Assembly: GCF_034009455.1 (NCBI RefSeq)
Contig: NZ_CP125380.1
Span: 6,305,001 to 6,369,000, forward strand
Direction of reading: 5' to 3'
DNA length: 64,000 bases
Source: Pseudomonas sp. P5_109
GTDB taxonomy: Bacteria > Pseudomonadota > Gammaproteobacteria > Pseudomonadales > Pseudomonadaceae
The notes below the pieces were generated by a model. That model did not search any database, had not been told where the DNA came from, and was given only the letters and a program-made list of their open reading frames with translations. Each line of letters opens with the position of its first letter. The first letter of the stretch is position 1. A program made the position numbers and the translations under genes. Positions 30,974 to 42,696 of this stretch are shown here, piece by piece.

Positions 30974-31046
30974 TGAACTCTCACACACTGACAAACACTG
31001 ACCAACCCATTAGGCTGCCGGAACCACTTCTGGCCTGGAATATCCG

Positions 31047-32036
31047 ATGCTCCCTGTCTATCGCCTGGCACTGCCAGCATTGTGCCTGTCGTTGATCCTG
31101 CCTTGCGCTTTTTCCGTCGAGGCGGCCGACCCGGCGCCTGCCGCAGCGGACAAAACCACCGAAGAAAAACCGCTCGAACGTCAGCCGCTGCCTGAGCGTA
31201 GTCAGGAAGAAGCGACTGCACTTGAGCGAAAAATCCCGGTTCAGGAACAGCAGCAACTGCAAGCGGGCACCGACACGTTTCTGGCCTTGTGGAAACCCGC
31301 CAATAGCGCCGAACCCAAAGGCGCGGTGATTATCATCCCGGGCGCCGGCGAAAGCGTTGACTGGCCGCAAGCAGTCGGTCCTTTGCGGCGTAAATTGCCG
31401 GACGCCGAGTGGAGCAGCCTGAGTATCACCTTGCCCGACCTGCAAAGCGATGCCATTGCACCACGAGTCGTGGAGGCCGCGCCGGCGCCCAAGGCCCCCG
31501 AGACCGCGAGCAAAGACTCGACCACCGCGGCCCCCATCGAACAGGTGGCCGGTGGCGAGGCCGATGTGGCCGACAAGGCCATCGTCGAAAGTACCGAAGA
31601 ACAGTCCAAGGCAGATGCCGAGCGCATTTTTTCCCGGATCGACGCCGCGATCGCGTTCGCTGAACAGCAAAGCGCACGCAGCATCGTGGTGCTGGGGCAT
31701 GGCACGGGCGCTTACTGGGCGGCGCGCTACCTGAGCGAGAAACAGCCGTCGCAAGTCGAAAAGCTGATGATGGTTGCCGCGCAGACACCGGTGACGGCGA
31801 AACCGGAACTGGCGGAGCTGACCCCGACTTTGAAGCTGCCGACCGCCGATATCTTCTATAACGACAAAGTGCTGGATCGCAACGCGGCGCTGGCCCGTCT
31901 GCAGGCCAGCAAGCGCTTGAAGTCATCGGCATTCAGCCAGGTTTCGCTCAAGGCGTTGCCGGACAACAAGGCAGAGCAGGAACAATTGTTCCGGCGGGTG
32001 CGGGGCTGGTTGAATCCGCAGAACACGGCGGACTGA
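31047..32036 (+). CDS. DUF3530 exported alpha/beta-hydrolase-like protein
   Basis: Protein of 329 residues with a signal peptide ending near AFSVEA (about residues 20-26). The body has a hydrolase-like framework: AVIIIPGAGESVDWP, where an oxyanion loop would lie, and SIVVLGHGTGAYWAARYL, where the nucleophile elbow would normally read GxSxG. Here the elbow is GHGTG, without the serine, so ordinary serine-hydrolase chemistry is doubtful. A low-complexity Ala/Glu/Lys insert (about residues 145-185) separates the halves. It is divergent from agtS and convergent with the djlA-like gene. Confidence 0.75.
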   Translation: MLPVYRLALPALCLSLILPCAFSVEAADPAPAAADKTTEEKPLERQPLPERSQEEATALERKIPVQEQQQLQAGTDTFLALWKPANSAEPKGAVIIIPGAGESVDWPQAVGPLRRKLPDAEWSSLSITLPDLQSDAIAPRVVEAAPAPKAPETASKDSTTAAPIEQVAGGEADVADKAIVESTEEQSKADAERIFSRIDAAIAFAEQQSARSIVVLGHGTGAYWAARYLSEKQPSQVEKLMMVAAQTPVTAKPELAELTPTLKLPTADIFYNDKVLDRNAALARLQASKRLKSSAFSQVSLKALPDNKAEQEQLFRRVRGWLNPQNTAD

Positions 32037-32052
32037 TAGACCGAGTCGCCTC

Positions 32053-32130
32053 ATTCGCGAGCAAGCCCGCTCCCACACTGAAACTTCTAACGCCCAAGAT
32101 CCAGTGTGGGAGCGGGCTTGCTCGCGAAGG
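32053..32130. repeat. REPIN between convergent genes
   Basis: The left arm CGCGAGCAAGCCCGCTCCCA and its inverted partner TGGGAGCGGGCTTGCTCGCG are separated by about 26 bases. It fills the gap between the DUF3530 and djlA-like 3-prime ends. Confidence 0.9.
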
Positions 32131-32160
32131 GGCCATCACATCCAACGCATACATTCCTGA

Positions 32161-32928
32161 CTAGCGAAAATCCCGCCGCTCCCGAATCAGCGTATAGGCG
32201 CTATGCAGCTCACGCGTTCGCTCTGTCGCCTCACGAACCTGCAAAGCCGTCGCCCCACTGCCGGCAATCTTGTCCGGGTGATGGCGACTGAGCAGGCGCC
32301 GGTAAGCACGCTTGATCTGCGCCGGTTCAGTGGTGGCCGACACCCCCAGAAGCCTCAAGGCGTCCTGATAACTTGGCACACTGTTGCCCACGGGCCGCTT
32401 CTGCGGTTCATAGTCATGAGCCAGCGCCTGTACCTGATAGGTCGTCCAGCCCAGCCACTGGCCCCATTGGCCGATCAGCTCGCGCTCACTGCTACCGGCC
32501 CGACCATCGGCCCATACCATCCGCCAACAGGCGCGCAACACGCCTTCTGCCGCATGGGGTTGGGCACTCAGGCGACGCAGATAACCGCGCAACCGGTCGC
32601 GGCCCGACTTGCCGCGATTGAACGCGGCAATCGCACGACGCTGGGCCGGCCCGGACATGTCCAGCGCGCGCATTTCCGCCCGGGCCTGATCAATGTGCCC
32701 GGCCATCACCTGGCCGTCGCACTTGGCCAGGCGCCCCAACAAGACAAACAGTAATTCATCGTTACGCAATACCGGGCGACCGCCCAGCTTTTCCCGCAAC
32801 TGCCCCCAGCTCTGCAGGTGCAAGCGCCGATCCAGCGCCTGCCCCAACAACGCGCCAAGAATGGCCCCCGGAATGCTGGCTATGGCAAAACCCGCTCCGG
32901 CTCCGATCAGAGTCCCTGGCCACAGCAT
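32161..32928 (-). CDS. DjlA-like J-domain co-chaperone with TerB domain
   Basis: Predicted membrane-tethered DnaK partner of 255 residues. The N-terminus is a Gly/Ala-rich hydrophobic segment (GAGAGFAIASIPGAILG) like the dimerising helix of DjlA. A TerB-type domain covers about 60-165, and a C-terminal J domain about 190-255 has the essential HPD in SRHHPDKIAG. It ends one base before murU begins downstream on the same strand, so amgK-murU-djlA-like form one transcript read from 34617 downward. P. aeruginosa PA0598 is the positional counterpart. Confidence 0.85.
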   Translation of the reverse strand: MLWPGTLIGAGAGFAIASIPGAILGALLGQALDRRLHLQSWGQLREKLGGRPVLRNDELLFVLLGRLAKCDGQVMAGHIDQARAEMRALDMSGPAQRRAIAAFNRGKSGRDRLRGYLRRLSAQPHAAEGVLRACWRMVWADGRAGSSERELIGQWGQWLGWTTYQVQALAHDYEPQKRPVGNSVPSYQDALRLLGVSATTEPAQIKRAYRRLLSRHHPDKIAGSGATALQVREATERTRELHSAYTLIRERRDFR

Positions 32929-32929
32929 G

Positions 32930-34617
<1,688 letters not shown>

Positions 34618-34747
34618 TGCAAGGGTCTCCGACGGCGCTAGCCGTCAAGCGGGTCATGCTTTATTATCCAGCATCTTTTTCAGACCATCGAGAGGCGTGC
34701 GGCCCACACCGCGGGCAGATGGCACGCAGGAAGCCCGGACTAATAAG

Positions 34748-37561
34748 ATGGCATTGAAATCCCCCGCGTTTCGTAAAAAATTTCCGTTGTTGGTTACCGG
34801 CAGTTTGCTGGCCCTGCAACCCCTCGCCACTTCCTATGTGGTCGCCGCGGAACAGTTTGACTGCTCAGTCTCTGCTTCGGGTTCCTGGGACTGTGCGCCA
34901 AAGGCGCCGGCGGCTGCATTGCCACCGCGTCCCGTGCATGACGGCAGCGCAGTTTCCGCCACCGGCGAAGCCCCGGCCGAGAATGGTTCCAGTGAAGACA
35001 CTGGCGCCAAGCCGGTACTGGTCACCGAATCCAAAGGCCGTGGCCTGAAGTCGCGTAGCGCAGACTACAGTCACCTCGACTGGGTTCCCCGCGAGCAGCT
35101 CACCGCCGCACAATTGGCCGAAACCGGTCCTTATTGCTCTGGTTCCTATATCGAACCGATTCGTCCTGGCATGAATGACAAGACGAATAAAAGTGACGCA
35201 CCTACCTTTATCGGCGCAAAAGCCTCCCGCTATAAGCAGGATGAGCAGGTCGCGACCCTGGCCGGTGACGTTGTCATGCGTCAGGGCAGCATGCAGGTCG
35301 AAGCCGACGAAGCCAACCTTTACCAGGCCGAGAGCCGTGGCGAACTGAGCGGCAACGTGCGCATTCGCGACAATGGCGCGTTGATCGTCGGCGACCACGC
35401 CGACGTGCAGCTCGACACCGGTGAAGCCAAGGTCGACAACGCCGAATACGTGATGCACAAATCACGCATCCGCGGTAATGCGCTGTACGCCAAACGTGCC
35501 GAGAACGCGATCATCCGCCTCAAGGATGGTACGTACACCACGTGCGAACCGAACAGCAACGCCTGGCAACTCAAGGGCAACAACGTCACGCTGAACCCGG
35601 CCACCGGTTTCGGTACGGCGACCAACGTGACACTGCGGGTCAAGGACATTCCGGTCCTGTACACGCCGTACATCTATTTCCCGATCGATGACCGTCGCCA
35701 GTCCGGCTTCCTGCCGCCGACCATTGGCACCGGCAGCGATACCGGCTTCATGCTGGTCACCCCGTACTACTTCAACCTGGCGCCGAACTACGATGCCACG
35801 TTGTACCCGCGCTACATGGAAAAGCACGGCTTGTTGATGGAAGGCGAATTCCGCTACCTGACCAAGTCCAGCGAAGGCCAGTTCGGTGCGGCGTACCTCA
35901 ACGACGAAAGCAACGATCGCGACAAGCAGAGCGACGCCGAAAAAACCCGCTACATGTACAACTGGCAGCACAAGGGTGGTCTCGACTCGCGAGTGCTCAC
36001 GCAAGTCGACTACACCAAGATCAGCGATCCGTATTACTTCCAGGATCTGCAGACCGACCAGATTGGCATAAAAAACAACGACTACGTGAACCAGCAGGGT
36101 TCCGTGACCTATCGCGGCGAGAGCTATACCGCTCGCGCGAATGCCCAGGCGTACGAATTGGCGAGCGTATCGAACATTACGCCGTACGACCGCCTGCCGC
36201 AGCTCACCCTCGACGGCATGCTGCCTTACCATCCGGAAGGCCTGGATTTCACTTACAACACCGAACTTGTGCGGTTTGATCGCGATCTGCAGAGCGGGAC
36301 ATACTTTGACGAGGACGGCGTCGGCAGTCCTCGCCTCGATAACAACGTTCAAGGCCTGGCTCGCGCCAACGGCGACCGCCTGAATCTCGCGCCCGCCATC
36401 AGCCTGCCGATGAACACGACGTACGGTTTCCTGACGCCGAAGCTCAAGTACCAGTACACCCAGTACCAACTGGACCTGGACGGCCTCGGCAAAAGCCAGA
36501 TCGCGGCTCAGAATCAAGCCGCAGCTGCAAACGGGACTCAAAACCTCAACGGCCAGTTCGACAGCAACCAGAACCGCGGCGTACCGATCGCCAGCATCGA
36601 CAGCGGCCTGTACTTCGATCGCAATACCCAGTATTTCGGCAAGAACTACCGCCAGACTCTCGAGCCGCGCCTGTTCTACCTGTACGTGCCCGAGGTCGAC
36701 CAGGAAGACATCCCGGTATTCGATACCAGCGAATACACCTTCAACTATGCGTCGCTGTTCCGTGACAACCGCTTCTCCGGTTCCGACCGTGTCGGCGACG
36801 AGAATAAACTGTCCCTGGGCGTGACCAGCCGCTGGATCGAAGACGACGGTTTCGAGCGTCAACGCATCAGTGTCGGCCAGGCCTTGTACTTCAAGGACCG
36901 CGAAGTTCAGTTGCCGGGTATCGATGCAAAGACCCGCAAGGATACGCAAGCCAGCGTTTCACCTTACGCCCTGGAATACGAGTATCGTTGGAACCGCGAC
37001 TGGCGTACCACGGCCGACTACAACTGGGACCCGGACAGCCGCAGCCCTCGCTCGGGCAGCGCGATGTTCCACTACCAGCCTGAAGACAACCCGAACAAGG
37101 TGGTCAACGTCGGCTATCGCTATCGCAACGACCAGATCCGTTACGACCAGAACACCGGTCAATGGACTGTGGGCGGCGGTGACTACGGCACCCCTGGCCA
37201 GCCTGGCTATGTGAAGGATTACTACAAGATCGAACAGCACGACTTCTCGGTGATCTGGCCGATCGTGCCGCAATGGAGCGCTATCAGCCGTTGGCAGTAT
37301 GACTACAACCGCAACCGTACCCTGGAAGCCTTCGGTGGTTTCGAGTACGACAACTGCTGCTGGAAGCTGCGCCTGATCAACCGCTACTTCGTTGATTACG
37401 ACGAGTTCAGCCAGGAAGCACCGCAAAACGAAAAAGGCGACCATGGCGTCTTCCTCCAAATTGTTCTGAAGGGACTCGGCGGCGTGACTGGCGCCAAGGT
37501 AGAGAGCTTCCTCGACAAAGGCATTCAAGGTTATCGTGAACGTGAAGACCAAGCTTTCTGA
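34748..37561 (+). CDS. lptD: LPS-assembly outer membrane protein LptD
   Basis: Outer-membrane translocon that inserts lipopolysaccharide with LptE. The ATG at 34748 ([12 protein letters not shown]) gives 937 residues; a start at 34697 would spoil the signal peptide. A signal sequence ends near VVAAEQF. The N-terminal OstA domain spans about 150-270 ([19 protein letters not shown]), then a large beta-barrel follows. Cysteines for the rearranging disulfides are visible: an early pair in [13 protein letters not shown] and the late Cys-Cys in DNCCWKLRL. It is followed by surA with overlap, a sensible pairing because SurA chaperones LptD. Confidence 0.95.
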   Translation: MALKSPAFRKKFPLLVTGSLLALQPLATSYVVAAEQFDCSVSASGSWDCAPKAPAAALPPRPVHDGSAVSATGEAPAENGSSEDTGAKPVLVTESKGRGLKSRSADYSHLDWVPREQLTAAQLAETGPYCSGSYIEPIRPGMNDKTNKSDAPTFIGAKASRYKQDEQVATLAGDVVMRQGSMQVEADEANLYQAESRGELSGNVRIRDNGALIVGDHADVQLDTGEAKVDNAEYVMHKSRIRGNALYAKRAENAIIRLKDGTYTTCEPNSNAWQLKGNNVTLNPATGFGTATNVTLRVKDIPVLYTPYIYFPIDDRRQSGFLPPTIGTGSDTGFMLVTPYYFNLAPNYDATLYPRYMEKHGLLMEGEFRYLTKSSEGQFGAAYLNDESNDRDKQSDAEKTRYMYNWQHKGGLDSRVLTQVDYTKISDPYYFQDLQTDQIGIKNNDYVNQQGSVTYRGESYTARANAQAYELASVSNITPYDRLPQLTLDGMLPYHPEGLDFTYNTELVRFDRDLQSGTYFDEDGVGSPRLDNNVQGLARANGDRLNLAPAISLPMNTTYGFLTPKLKYQYTQYQLDLDGLGKSQIAAQNQAAAANGTQNLNGQFDSNQNRGVPIASIDSGLYFDRNTQYFGKNYRQTLEPRLFYLYVPEVDQEDIPVFDTSEYTFNYASLFRDNRFSGSDRVGDENKLSLGVTSRWIEDDGFERQRISVGQALYFKDREVQLPGIDAKTRKDTQASVSPYALEYEYRWNRDWRTTADYNWDPDSRSPRSGSAMFHYQPEDNPNKVVNVGYRYRNDQIRYDQNTGQWTVGGGDYGTPGQPGYVKDYYKIEQHDFSVIWPIVPQWSAISRWQYDYNRNRTLEAFGGFEYDNCCWKLRLINRYFVDYDEFSQEAPQNEKGDHGVFLQIVLKGLGGVTGAKVESFLDKGIQGYREREDQAF

Positions 37562-38858
37562 TTGTCTGCGCCCGCTGATGCTGGGCGCGCTGTTCCTGAC
37601 TACGGCGGCCAGTGCTGCCGTACAGTCCATCGATAAAGTGGTGGCCATCGTCGACAACGACGTGGTCATGCAGAGCCAACTGGACCACCGTGTCCGTGAA
37701 GTTCAGCAAACCATTGCCAAGCGTGGTTCTGCCGTGCCGCCGTCCAGCGTGCTGGAGCAGCAGGTACTTGAACGCCTGATCGTCGAAAACCTGCAATTGC
37801 AGATCGGCGAGCGCTCCGGCATCCGCATTACCGATGAAGAGCTGAACCAGGCTGTCGGCACCATTGCCCAACGCAACAACATGTCGGTCGAGCAGTTCCG
37901 CGCCGCCCTGACTCGCGACGGCCTGTCCTACGACGACGCACGTGAGCAGATTCGCCGCGAAATGGTCATCAGCCGCGTGCGCCAGCGTCGGGTCGCCGAA
38001 CGCATTCAGGTCTCCGAGCAGGAAGTGAAGAACTTCCTGGCATCGGACCTTGGCAAGATGCAGCTGTCCGAAGAGTTTCACCTTGCCAACATCCTGATTC
38101 CAACGCCGGAAAGCGCCAATTCCGAAGCGATTCAGAATGCAGCCAAACAGGCCGATGCGATTTACCAGCAGCTCAAGCAAGGCGCTGACTTCGGTCAGTT
38201 GGCAATCGCCAAGTCCGCCAGCGAAACCGCACTGGAAGGTGGCGACATGGGCTGGCGTAAAGCCGCTCAACTGCCTCCGCCGTTCGATCGCCTGCTGAGC
38301 ACCATGCCGGTGGGTGACGTCACCCAGCCAATGCGTACCCCGGGCGGCTTCATCATCCTGAAGATCCTCGACAAGCGTGGCGGCGAGACCCAGATGCGCG
38401 ATGAAGTGCATGTGCGTCACATCCTGGTCAAACCGAGCCCGATCCGCGACGAAGCGAAAACCAAGGCCCTGGCCGAATCGCTCTACAGCCGTATCGCGGC
38501 TGGCGAAGACTTCGGCGAGCTGGCGAAAAGCTATTCGGAAGACCCGGGTTCGGCCCTCAACGGCGGCGACCTGAACTGGATCGACCCGAACGCGCTGGTG
38601 CCCGAGTTCCGCGAAGTGATGGCCAAGACCCCGCAAGGTCAGCTGTCCAAGCCGTTCCAGACTCAATACGGCTGGCACGTTCTGGAAGTCCTTGGCCGTC
38701 GCGCCACCGACAGCACCTCCCAGGCTCGCGAGCAGCAAGCCATGACCGTATTGCGTAACCGTAAATACGACGAAGAGCTGCAAACCTGGCTGCGTCAGAT
38801 CCGTGACGAAGCGTACGTGGAAATCAAACTCCCTGGCGCCGACCAGGCAGCGCAGTGA
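37536..38858 (+). CDS. surA: periplasmic chaperone/peptidyl-prolyl isomerase SurA
   Basis: Chaperone for outer-membrane barrels. The start is a GTG, either 37536 (used; AAGG lies six bases upstream; 440 residues) or 37542 (438 residues). The gene overlaps the lptD end by about 26 bases. After a signal peptide ending TTAASA, an N-terminal chaperone domain (about 30-175) is followed by two parvulin repeats at about 178-280 and 290-390 ([13 protein letters not shown] marks the second). It is in the lptD-surA-pdxA-ksgA run. Confidence 0.95.
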   Translation: MNVKTKLSDCLRPLMLGALFLTTAASAAVQSIDKVVAIVDNDVVMQSQLDHRVREVQQTIAKRGSAVPPSSVLEQQVLERLIVENLQLQIGERSGIRITDEELNQAVGTIAQRNNMSVEQFRAALTRDGLSYDDAREQIRREMVISRVRQRRVAERIQVSEQEVKNFLASDLGKMQLSEEFHLANILIPTPESANSEAIQNAAKQADAIYQQLKQGADFGQLAIAKSASETALEGGDMGWRKAAQLPPPFDRLLSTMPVGDVTQPMRTPGGFIILKILDKRGGETQMRDEVHVRHILVKPSPIRDEAKTKALAESLYSRIAAGEDFGELAKSYSEDPGSALNGGDLNWIDPNALVPEFREVMAKTPQGQLSKPFQTQYGWHVLEVLGRRATDSTSQAREQQAMTVLRNRKYDEELQTWLRQIRDEAYVEIKLPGADQAAQ

Positions 38859-39844
38859 AACCCCAACGTTTCGCGCTGACACCCGGTGAACCAGCCGGCA
38901 TAGGTCCCGACCTGTGCCTGCTGCTCGCCTCGCAAGCCCAGCCCCACCCCCTGATTGCCATTACCAGCCGCGACCTGCTCATCGAGCGGGCCGCGCAACT
39001 GGGCGTGGCTGTCGACTTGCTGCCGGTCTCCCCGGACAACTGGCCGGATGCACCCGCGCCCGCCAACAGCCTGTATGTCTGGGATACACCGCTCAATGCC
39101 AAGGTCGTCGCCGGGCAACTGGACAAGGCCAACGCTGCCTTTGTCCTCGAAACCCTGACCCGCGCCGGCCAAGGCTGCCTGGACGGGGATTTCGCCGGCA
39201 TGATCACCGCCCCCGTGCACAAAGGCGTGATCAACGAATCCGGCATCGCCTTTTCCGGGCACACCGAATTCCTCGCTGACCTGACCCACACCGCGCAAGT
39301 GGTGATGATGCTAGCCACTCGCGGCTTGCGCGTGGCCCTGGTGACCACTCACTTGCCCCTGCGCGAGATTGCCGATGCGATCACGCCAGAGCGCCTGGAG
39401 CGCGTCACGCGGATCCTGCACGCCGACCTGCAAAACAAATTCGGCATCGCCCAGCCACGCATCCTGGTGTGCGGGCTCAACCCGCATGCCGGCGAAGGCG
39501 GACACCTGGGCCATGAAGAAATCGATATCATCGAACCCACATTAGAGCGCTTGCGCGGCGAGGGCATGGACCTACGTGGCCCCCTGCCCGCCGACACTCT
39601 GTTTACCCCCAAATATCTGGAGCACTGCGATGCGGTGCTGGCGATGTACCACGACCAGGGCCTGCCGGTGCTGAAGTACAAAGGCTTCGGCGCGGCAGTC
39701 AACGTGACTCTCGGCTTGCCGATCATCCGCACCTCGGTCGACCACGGCACAGCCCTGGACCTGGCCGGCAGCGGCAAGATCGACACCGGCAGCCTGCAAG
39801 TCGCCCTGGAAACCGCCTACCAGATGGCCGAGACCCGTTTATGA
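38855..39844 (+). CDS. pdxA: 4-hydroxythreonine-4-phosphate dehydrogenase
   Basis: Oxidises 4-phosphohydroxy-threonine in pyridoxal-5-phosphate synthesis. It starts with GTG, overlapping the surA stop by four bases (GTGA), and has 329 residues. Family blocks are [28 protein letters not shown] (substrate binding), GHTEFLAD and [18 protein letters not shown], whose histidine binds metal. It overlaps ksgA by four bases, a strongly conserved neighbourhood. Confidence 0.96.
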   Translation: MKPQRFALTPGEPAGIGPDLCLLLASQAQPHPLIAITSRDLLIERAAQLGVAVDLLPVSPDNWPDAPAPANSLYVWDTPLNAKVVAGQLDKANAAFVLETLTRAGQGCLDGDFAGMITAPVHKGVINESGIAFSGHTEFLADLTHTAQVVMMLATRGLRVALVTTHLPLREIADAITPERLERVTRILHADLQNKFGIAQPRILVCGLNPHAGEGGHLGHEEIDIIEPTLERLRGEGMDLRGPLPADTLFTPKYLEHCDAVLAMYHDQGLPVLKYKGFGAAVNVTLGLPIIRTSVDHGTALDLAGSGKIDTGSLQVALETAYQMAETRL

Positions 39845-40659
39845 CCGAGCAATACCAACACAAGGCGCGCAAGCGCTTTGGCCAGAACTTCCTGCACGAT
39901 GCCGGCGTTATCGACCGCATCCTGCGCTCCATCCATGCCAAGAGCGACGACCGCCTGCTGGAAATCGGCCCTGGCCAGGGCGCACTGACCCAGGGCCTGC
40001 TCAGCAGCGGCGCGCAACTCGACGTGGTGGAGTTGGACAAGGACCTGATCCCGATCCTCAACCAGCAGTTTGCCGGCAAGAGCAACTTCAACCTGCATCA
40101 GGGCGATGCGCTGAAGTTCGACTTCAACAGCCTGAACGCCGCGCCAGGCAGCCTGCGAGTGGTCGGCAACCTGCCGTACAACATCTCCACGCCGCTGATT
40201 TTTCACCTTTTGCATAACTCGCACCTGATTCGCGACATGCACTTCATGCTGCAAAAGGAAGTGGTCGAGCGTCTGGCTGCCGGCCCGGGCGGTGGTGACT
40301 GGGGCCGCCTGTCGATCATGGTTCAGTACCATTGCCGGGTCGAGCACCTGTTCAACGTTGGCCCGGGCGCGTTCAACCCGCCACCGAAAGTCGACTCGGC
40401 CATCGTGCGCCTGGTGCCCCACGCGGTACTGCCGCACCCGGCCAAGGATCACCGCTTGCTGGAGCGCGTCGTGCGCGAAGCGTTCAACCAGCGCCGCAAA
40501 ACCCTGCGCAACACCCTCAAGCTGCTGCTGAGCAATGCCGAAATCGAAGCCGCTGGCGTCGATGGCAGCCTGCGTCCCGAGCAGCTCGACCTGGCCGCCT
40601 TCGTGCGCCTGGCCGACAAGCTCAGCGAGCAAGCGCCACAAAAGCCTGCCACTGACTGA
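39841..40659 (+). CDS. rsmA: 16S rRNA dimethyladenosine methyltransferase
   Basis: KsgA/RsmA, which dimethylates two adenosines in helix 45 of 16S rRNA. It has 272 residues. The SAM-binding motif ILEIGPG appears here as [15 protein letters not shown] (about residues 39-53), and catalytic motif IV is NLPYNIS near residue 115. ATGA overlap with pdxA signals coupled translation. A ten-base-pair hairpin follows the stop before apaG. Confidence 0.96.
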   Translation: MTEQYQHKARKRFGQNFLHDAGVIDRILRSIHAKSDDRLLEIGPGQGALTQGLLSSGAQLDVVELDKDLIPILNQQFAGKSNFNLHQGDALKFDFNSLNAAPGSLRVVGNLPYNISTPLIFHLLHNSHLIRDMHFMLQKEVVERLAAGPGGGDWGRLSIMVQYHCRVEHLFNVGPGAFNPPPKVDSAIVRLVPHAVLPHPAKDHRLLERVVREAFNQRRKTLRNTLKLLLSNAEIEAAGVDGSLRPEQLDLAAFVRLADKLSEQAPQKPATD

Positions 40660-40673
40660 CAAGCGATGAGCGC

Positions 40674-40710
40674 TATCGGGTAGGACGCCACTCTGGTCTA
40701 CTACCCGATA
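40674..40710. repeat. intercistronic inverted repeat between rsmA and apaG
   Basis: TATCGGGTAG (40674-40683) and CTACCCGATA (40701-40710) are perfect complements around a 17-base loop. There is no following T-run, so it may be an mRNA-stability or processing structure more than a terminator. Confidence 0.7.
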
Positions 40711-40774
40711 CTTGGCCTAGACTGAACTCCATCAGCTACGCCCCGCGTCCCGCTTCGTTTTTAAGGCCCCTTGC

Positions 40775-41155
40775 ATGTCCGATCCTCGCTATCAGGTCGA
40801 CGTCAGCGTCGTCACCCGCTATCTGGCAGAACAATCGCAACCCGAGCACGACCGCTTTGCCTTCGCCTACACCATCACCGTGCAAAACAATGGCGAAATG
40901 CCCGCCAAACTGCTTTCACGGCACTGGGTCATCACCGATGGTGACGGGCATGTCGAAGAAGTGCGCGGCGCAGGCGTAGTCGGCCAGCAACCATTGATCG
41001 ACCCCGGCAAGAGCCATACCTATAGCAGCGGCACGGTCATGACCACCAAGGTCGGCACCATGCAAGGCACCTATCAGATGCTTTCCGACGACGGCAAACA
41101 TTTCGATGCCATCATTGCGCCCTTCCGCCTGGCGGTGCCCGGAGCCCTGCACTGA
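40775..41155 (+). CDS. apaG: ApaG/CorD domain protein
   Basis: Small protein of 126 residues with the ApaG fibronectin-like fold. Visible blocks are [21 protein letters not shown], where the fold begins, [19 protein letters not shown] and the glycine-rich [11 protein letters not shown]. Function is unsettled; proposals include pyrophosphate binding, and E. coli corD affects Co2+/Mg2+ efflux. Its stop overlaps the apaH start by one base (TGATG). Confidence 0.93.
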   Translation: MSDPRYQVDVSVVTRYLAEQSQPEHDRFAFAYTITVQNNGEMPAKLLSRHWVITDGDGHVEEVRGAGVVGQQPLIDPGKSHTYSSGTVMTTKVGTMQGTYQMLSDDGKHFDAIIAPFRLAVPGALH

Positions 41156-42036
41156 TGGCAACGTACGCTGTCGGCGACCTGCAAGGCTGCCTTCAAGCCC
41201 TGCAATGCCTGCTCAAGCAAGTGGCGTTCGACCCTCAACGGGATCGCCTGTGGTTGGTGGGCGATCTGGTCAACCGCGGCCCGCAGTCGCTGGAAACCCT
41301 GCGCTTCCTCTATAGCATCCGCGAATCGCTGGTTTGCGTGCTCGGCAACCACGACCTGCACCTGCTGGCGGCCGGACGCAACATCGAACGCCTGAAGAAG
41401 GCCGACACCCTGCGCGAGATCATTGAAGCGCCCGATAGCGCCGAACTGCTCGAATGGCTGCGCCAGCAAAAGCTCATGCACTACGACGAACAGCGCAACG
41501 TTGCACTGGTCCATGCCGGCATTCCACCGCAGTGGTCGTTGCGCAAAGCCTTGAAATGTGCCGCCGAAGTCGAGACTGCCTTGCGTGACGACAACCTGTT
41601 GCCACCCTACCTCGATGGCATGTACGGCAACGACCCGGCGAAATGGGACAACGACCTCAAAGGCGTGACGCGCCTGCGAGTGATCACCAACTATTTCACG
41701 CGCATGCGCTTTTGCACCGCCGAAGGCAAACTCGATCTCAAGAGCAAGGAAGGCCTCGATACCGCGCCACCTGGGTACAAGCCCTGGTTCCAGCACAAGG
41801 ATCGCAAGACCAAGGATGTGAAAATCATCTTCGGCCACTGGGCCGCGCTTGAAGGTAACGTCCATGAGCCGGGTATCTCGGCCCTCGACACCGGCTGCGT
41901 CTGGGGCGGCGCCCTGACCCTGATGGACGTCGACAGCCTTGAGCGCCTGTCCTGCAAATGCGACGAACACGGCCATGCCGTGCCGCCAGTCGCCTCATCC
42001 ATTTCCCAAACATCGCCAGCCAGCGCGCCGCGCTAG
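41155..42036 (+). CDS. apaH: symmetrical diadenosine tetraphosphatase ApaH
   Basis: Cleaves Ap4A to two ADP and removes Np4 caps from RNA. It has 293 residues. Calcineurin-type metal motifs are intact: GDLQGCL at residues 7-13, GDLVNRGP near 37-44 and [10 protein letters not shown] near 62-71. Later histidines are in [12 protein letters not shown] and [12 protein letters not shown]. Translational coupling to apaG is conserved among proteobacteria. Confidence 0.96.
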   Translation: MATYAVGDLQGCLQALQCLLKQVAFDPQRDRLWLVGDLVNRGPQSLETLRFLYSIRESLVCVLGNHDLHLLAAGRNIERLKKADTLREIIEAPDSAELLEWLRQQKLMHYDEQRNVALVHAGIPPQWSLRKALKCAAEVETALRDDNLLPPYLDGMYGNDPAKWDNDLKGVTRLRVITNYFTRMRFCTAEGKLDLKSKEGLDTAPPGYKPWFQHKDRKTKDVKIIFGHWAALEGNVHEPGISALDTGCVWGGALTLMDVDSLERLSCKCDEHGHAVPPVASSISQTSPASAPR

Positions 42037-42069
42037 ACTGCCCATTCAGCCGAGCCACAGGAGCCCGCC

Positions 42070-42399
42070 ATGAGCGAATTCAAACGTATCCCCCCGGAAC
42101 AGGCCCAGACCCTGCGCGAACAAGGCGCAGTGGTGGTCGACGTCCGCGACCCGGCCACTTTTGCCGCCCTGCACATCGCAGGCTCCAAGCATCTGGACAA
42201 TCATTCCCTGCACGCTTTCATCCAAGGCGCCGACCTCGATGCACCGACCGTAGTGGTCTGTTATCACGGCAATTCCAGCCAGGGTGCGGCCGCCTACCTG
42301 ATCAGCCAGGGCTTCTCCGACGTCTACAGCATGGATGGCGGATTCGAGTTGTGGCGTACGACCTATCCTGCGGAAACGGCGCAAGCCACTTCCGAATAA
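42070..42399 (+). CDS. glpE: thiosulfate sulfurtransferase GlpE
   Basis: Single-domain rhodanese of 109 residues that transfers sulfane sulfur from thiosulfate. The catalytic Cys is in [13 protein letters not shown] near residue 64, with [14 protein letters not shown] in the N-terminal half. A GGAG ribosome site lies eight bases upstream. It is the last gene of the run that began with lptD. The active-site loop of six residues after the Cys favours sulfur transfer over phosphatase chemistry. Confidence 0.93.
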   Translation: MSEFKRIPPEQAQTLREQGAVVVDVRDPATFAALHIAGSKHLDNHSLHAFIQGADLDAPTVVVCYHGNSSQGAAAYLISQGFSDVYSMDGGFELWRTTYPAETAQATSE

Positions 42400-42696
42400 T
42401 TTTTTTGTAACGTTGCAGGCCCCGGCTCCCGCGGGCTAGCGCGGTGGCAGACGAACGGTCTGCCACAACTAATTACGTATCTCGCCTTTACCTCCCGAAT
42501 TCCCAACTATCCTTAAGCCCAGGCCATCCAAAACAGGGGAGAGCCGGTACACCGGCGCACGGGTCATCGGGAGTAGCTTTCGGAGTCGTCAGCTCCGGGA
42601 GAGTTCTGGGGGGTAAACAGCAATCGCCTGTACGGTTGCTGCCAGCATCGACTGAGTGATCCGGCGTCGGCTCCACGTATCGAGCGAGGTGACGTC
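42400..42696. other. glpE-prkA intergenic region
   Basis: About 300 bases without a credible gene. It contains the hairpin at 42444-42466, a short GC palindrome GCCGGTACACCGGC near 42545-42560, and the prkA ribosome site GAGGTG. It probably carries the prkA promoter; no convincing sigma54 (GG-N10-GC) or sigma70 pair was found by eye. Confidence 0.55.
42444..42466 (+). terminator. hairpin after glpE, probable terminator
   Basis: GTGGCAGAC (42444-42452) and GTCTGCCAC (42458-42466) form a perfect nine-base stem with loop GAACG. The downstream sequence AACTAATTA is AT-rich but lacks a pure T-run. Confidence 0.55.

Noticed and set aside
28793..30976. Plus-strand open frame of about 727 codons opposite agtS
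   Set aside because: Antisense shadow of a clearly domain-structured kinase.
42400..42696. Sigma54 promoter upstream of prkA
   Set aside because: No GG-N10-GC element with acceptable flanks could be found; the nearest candidate near 42628 lacks the -24 half.
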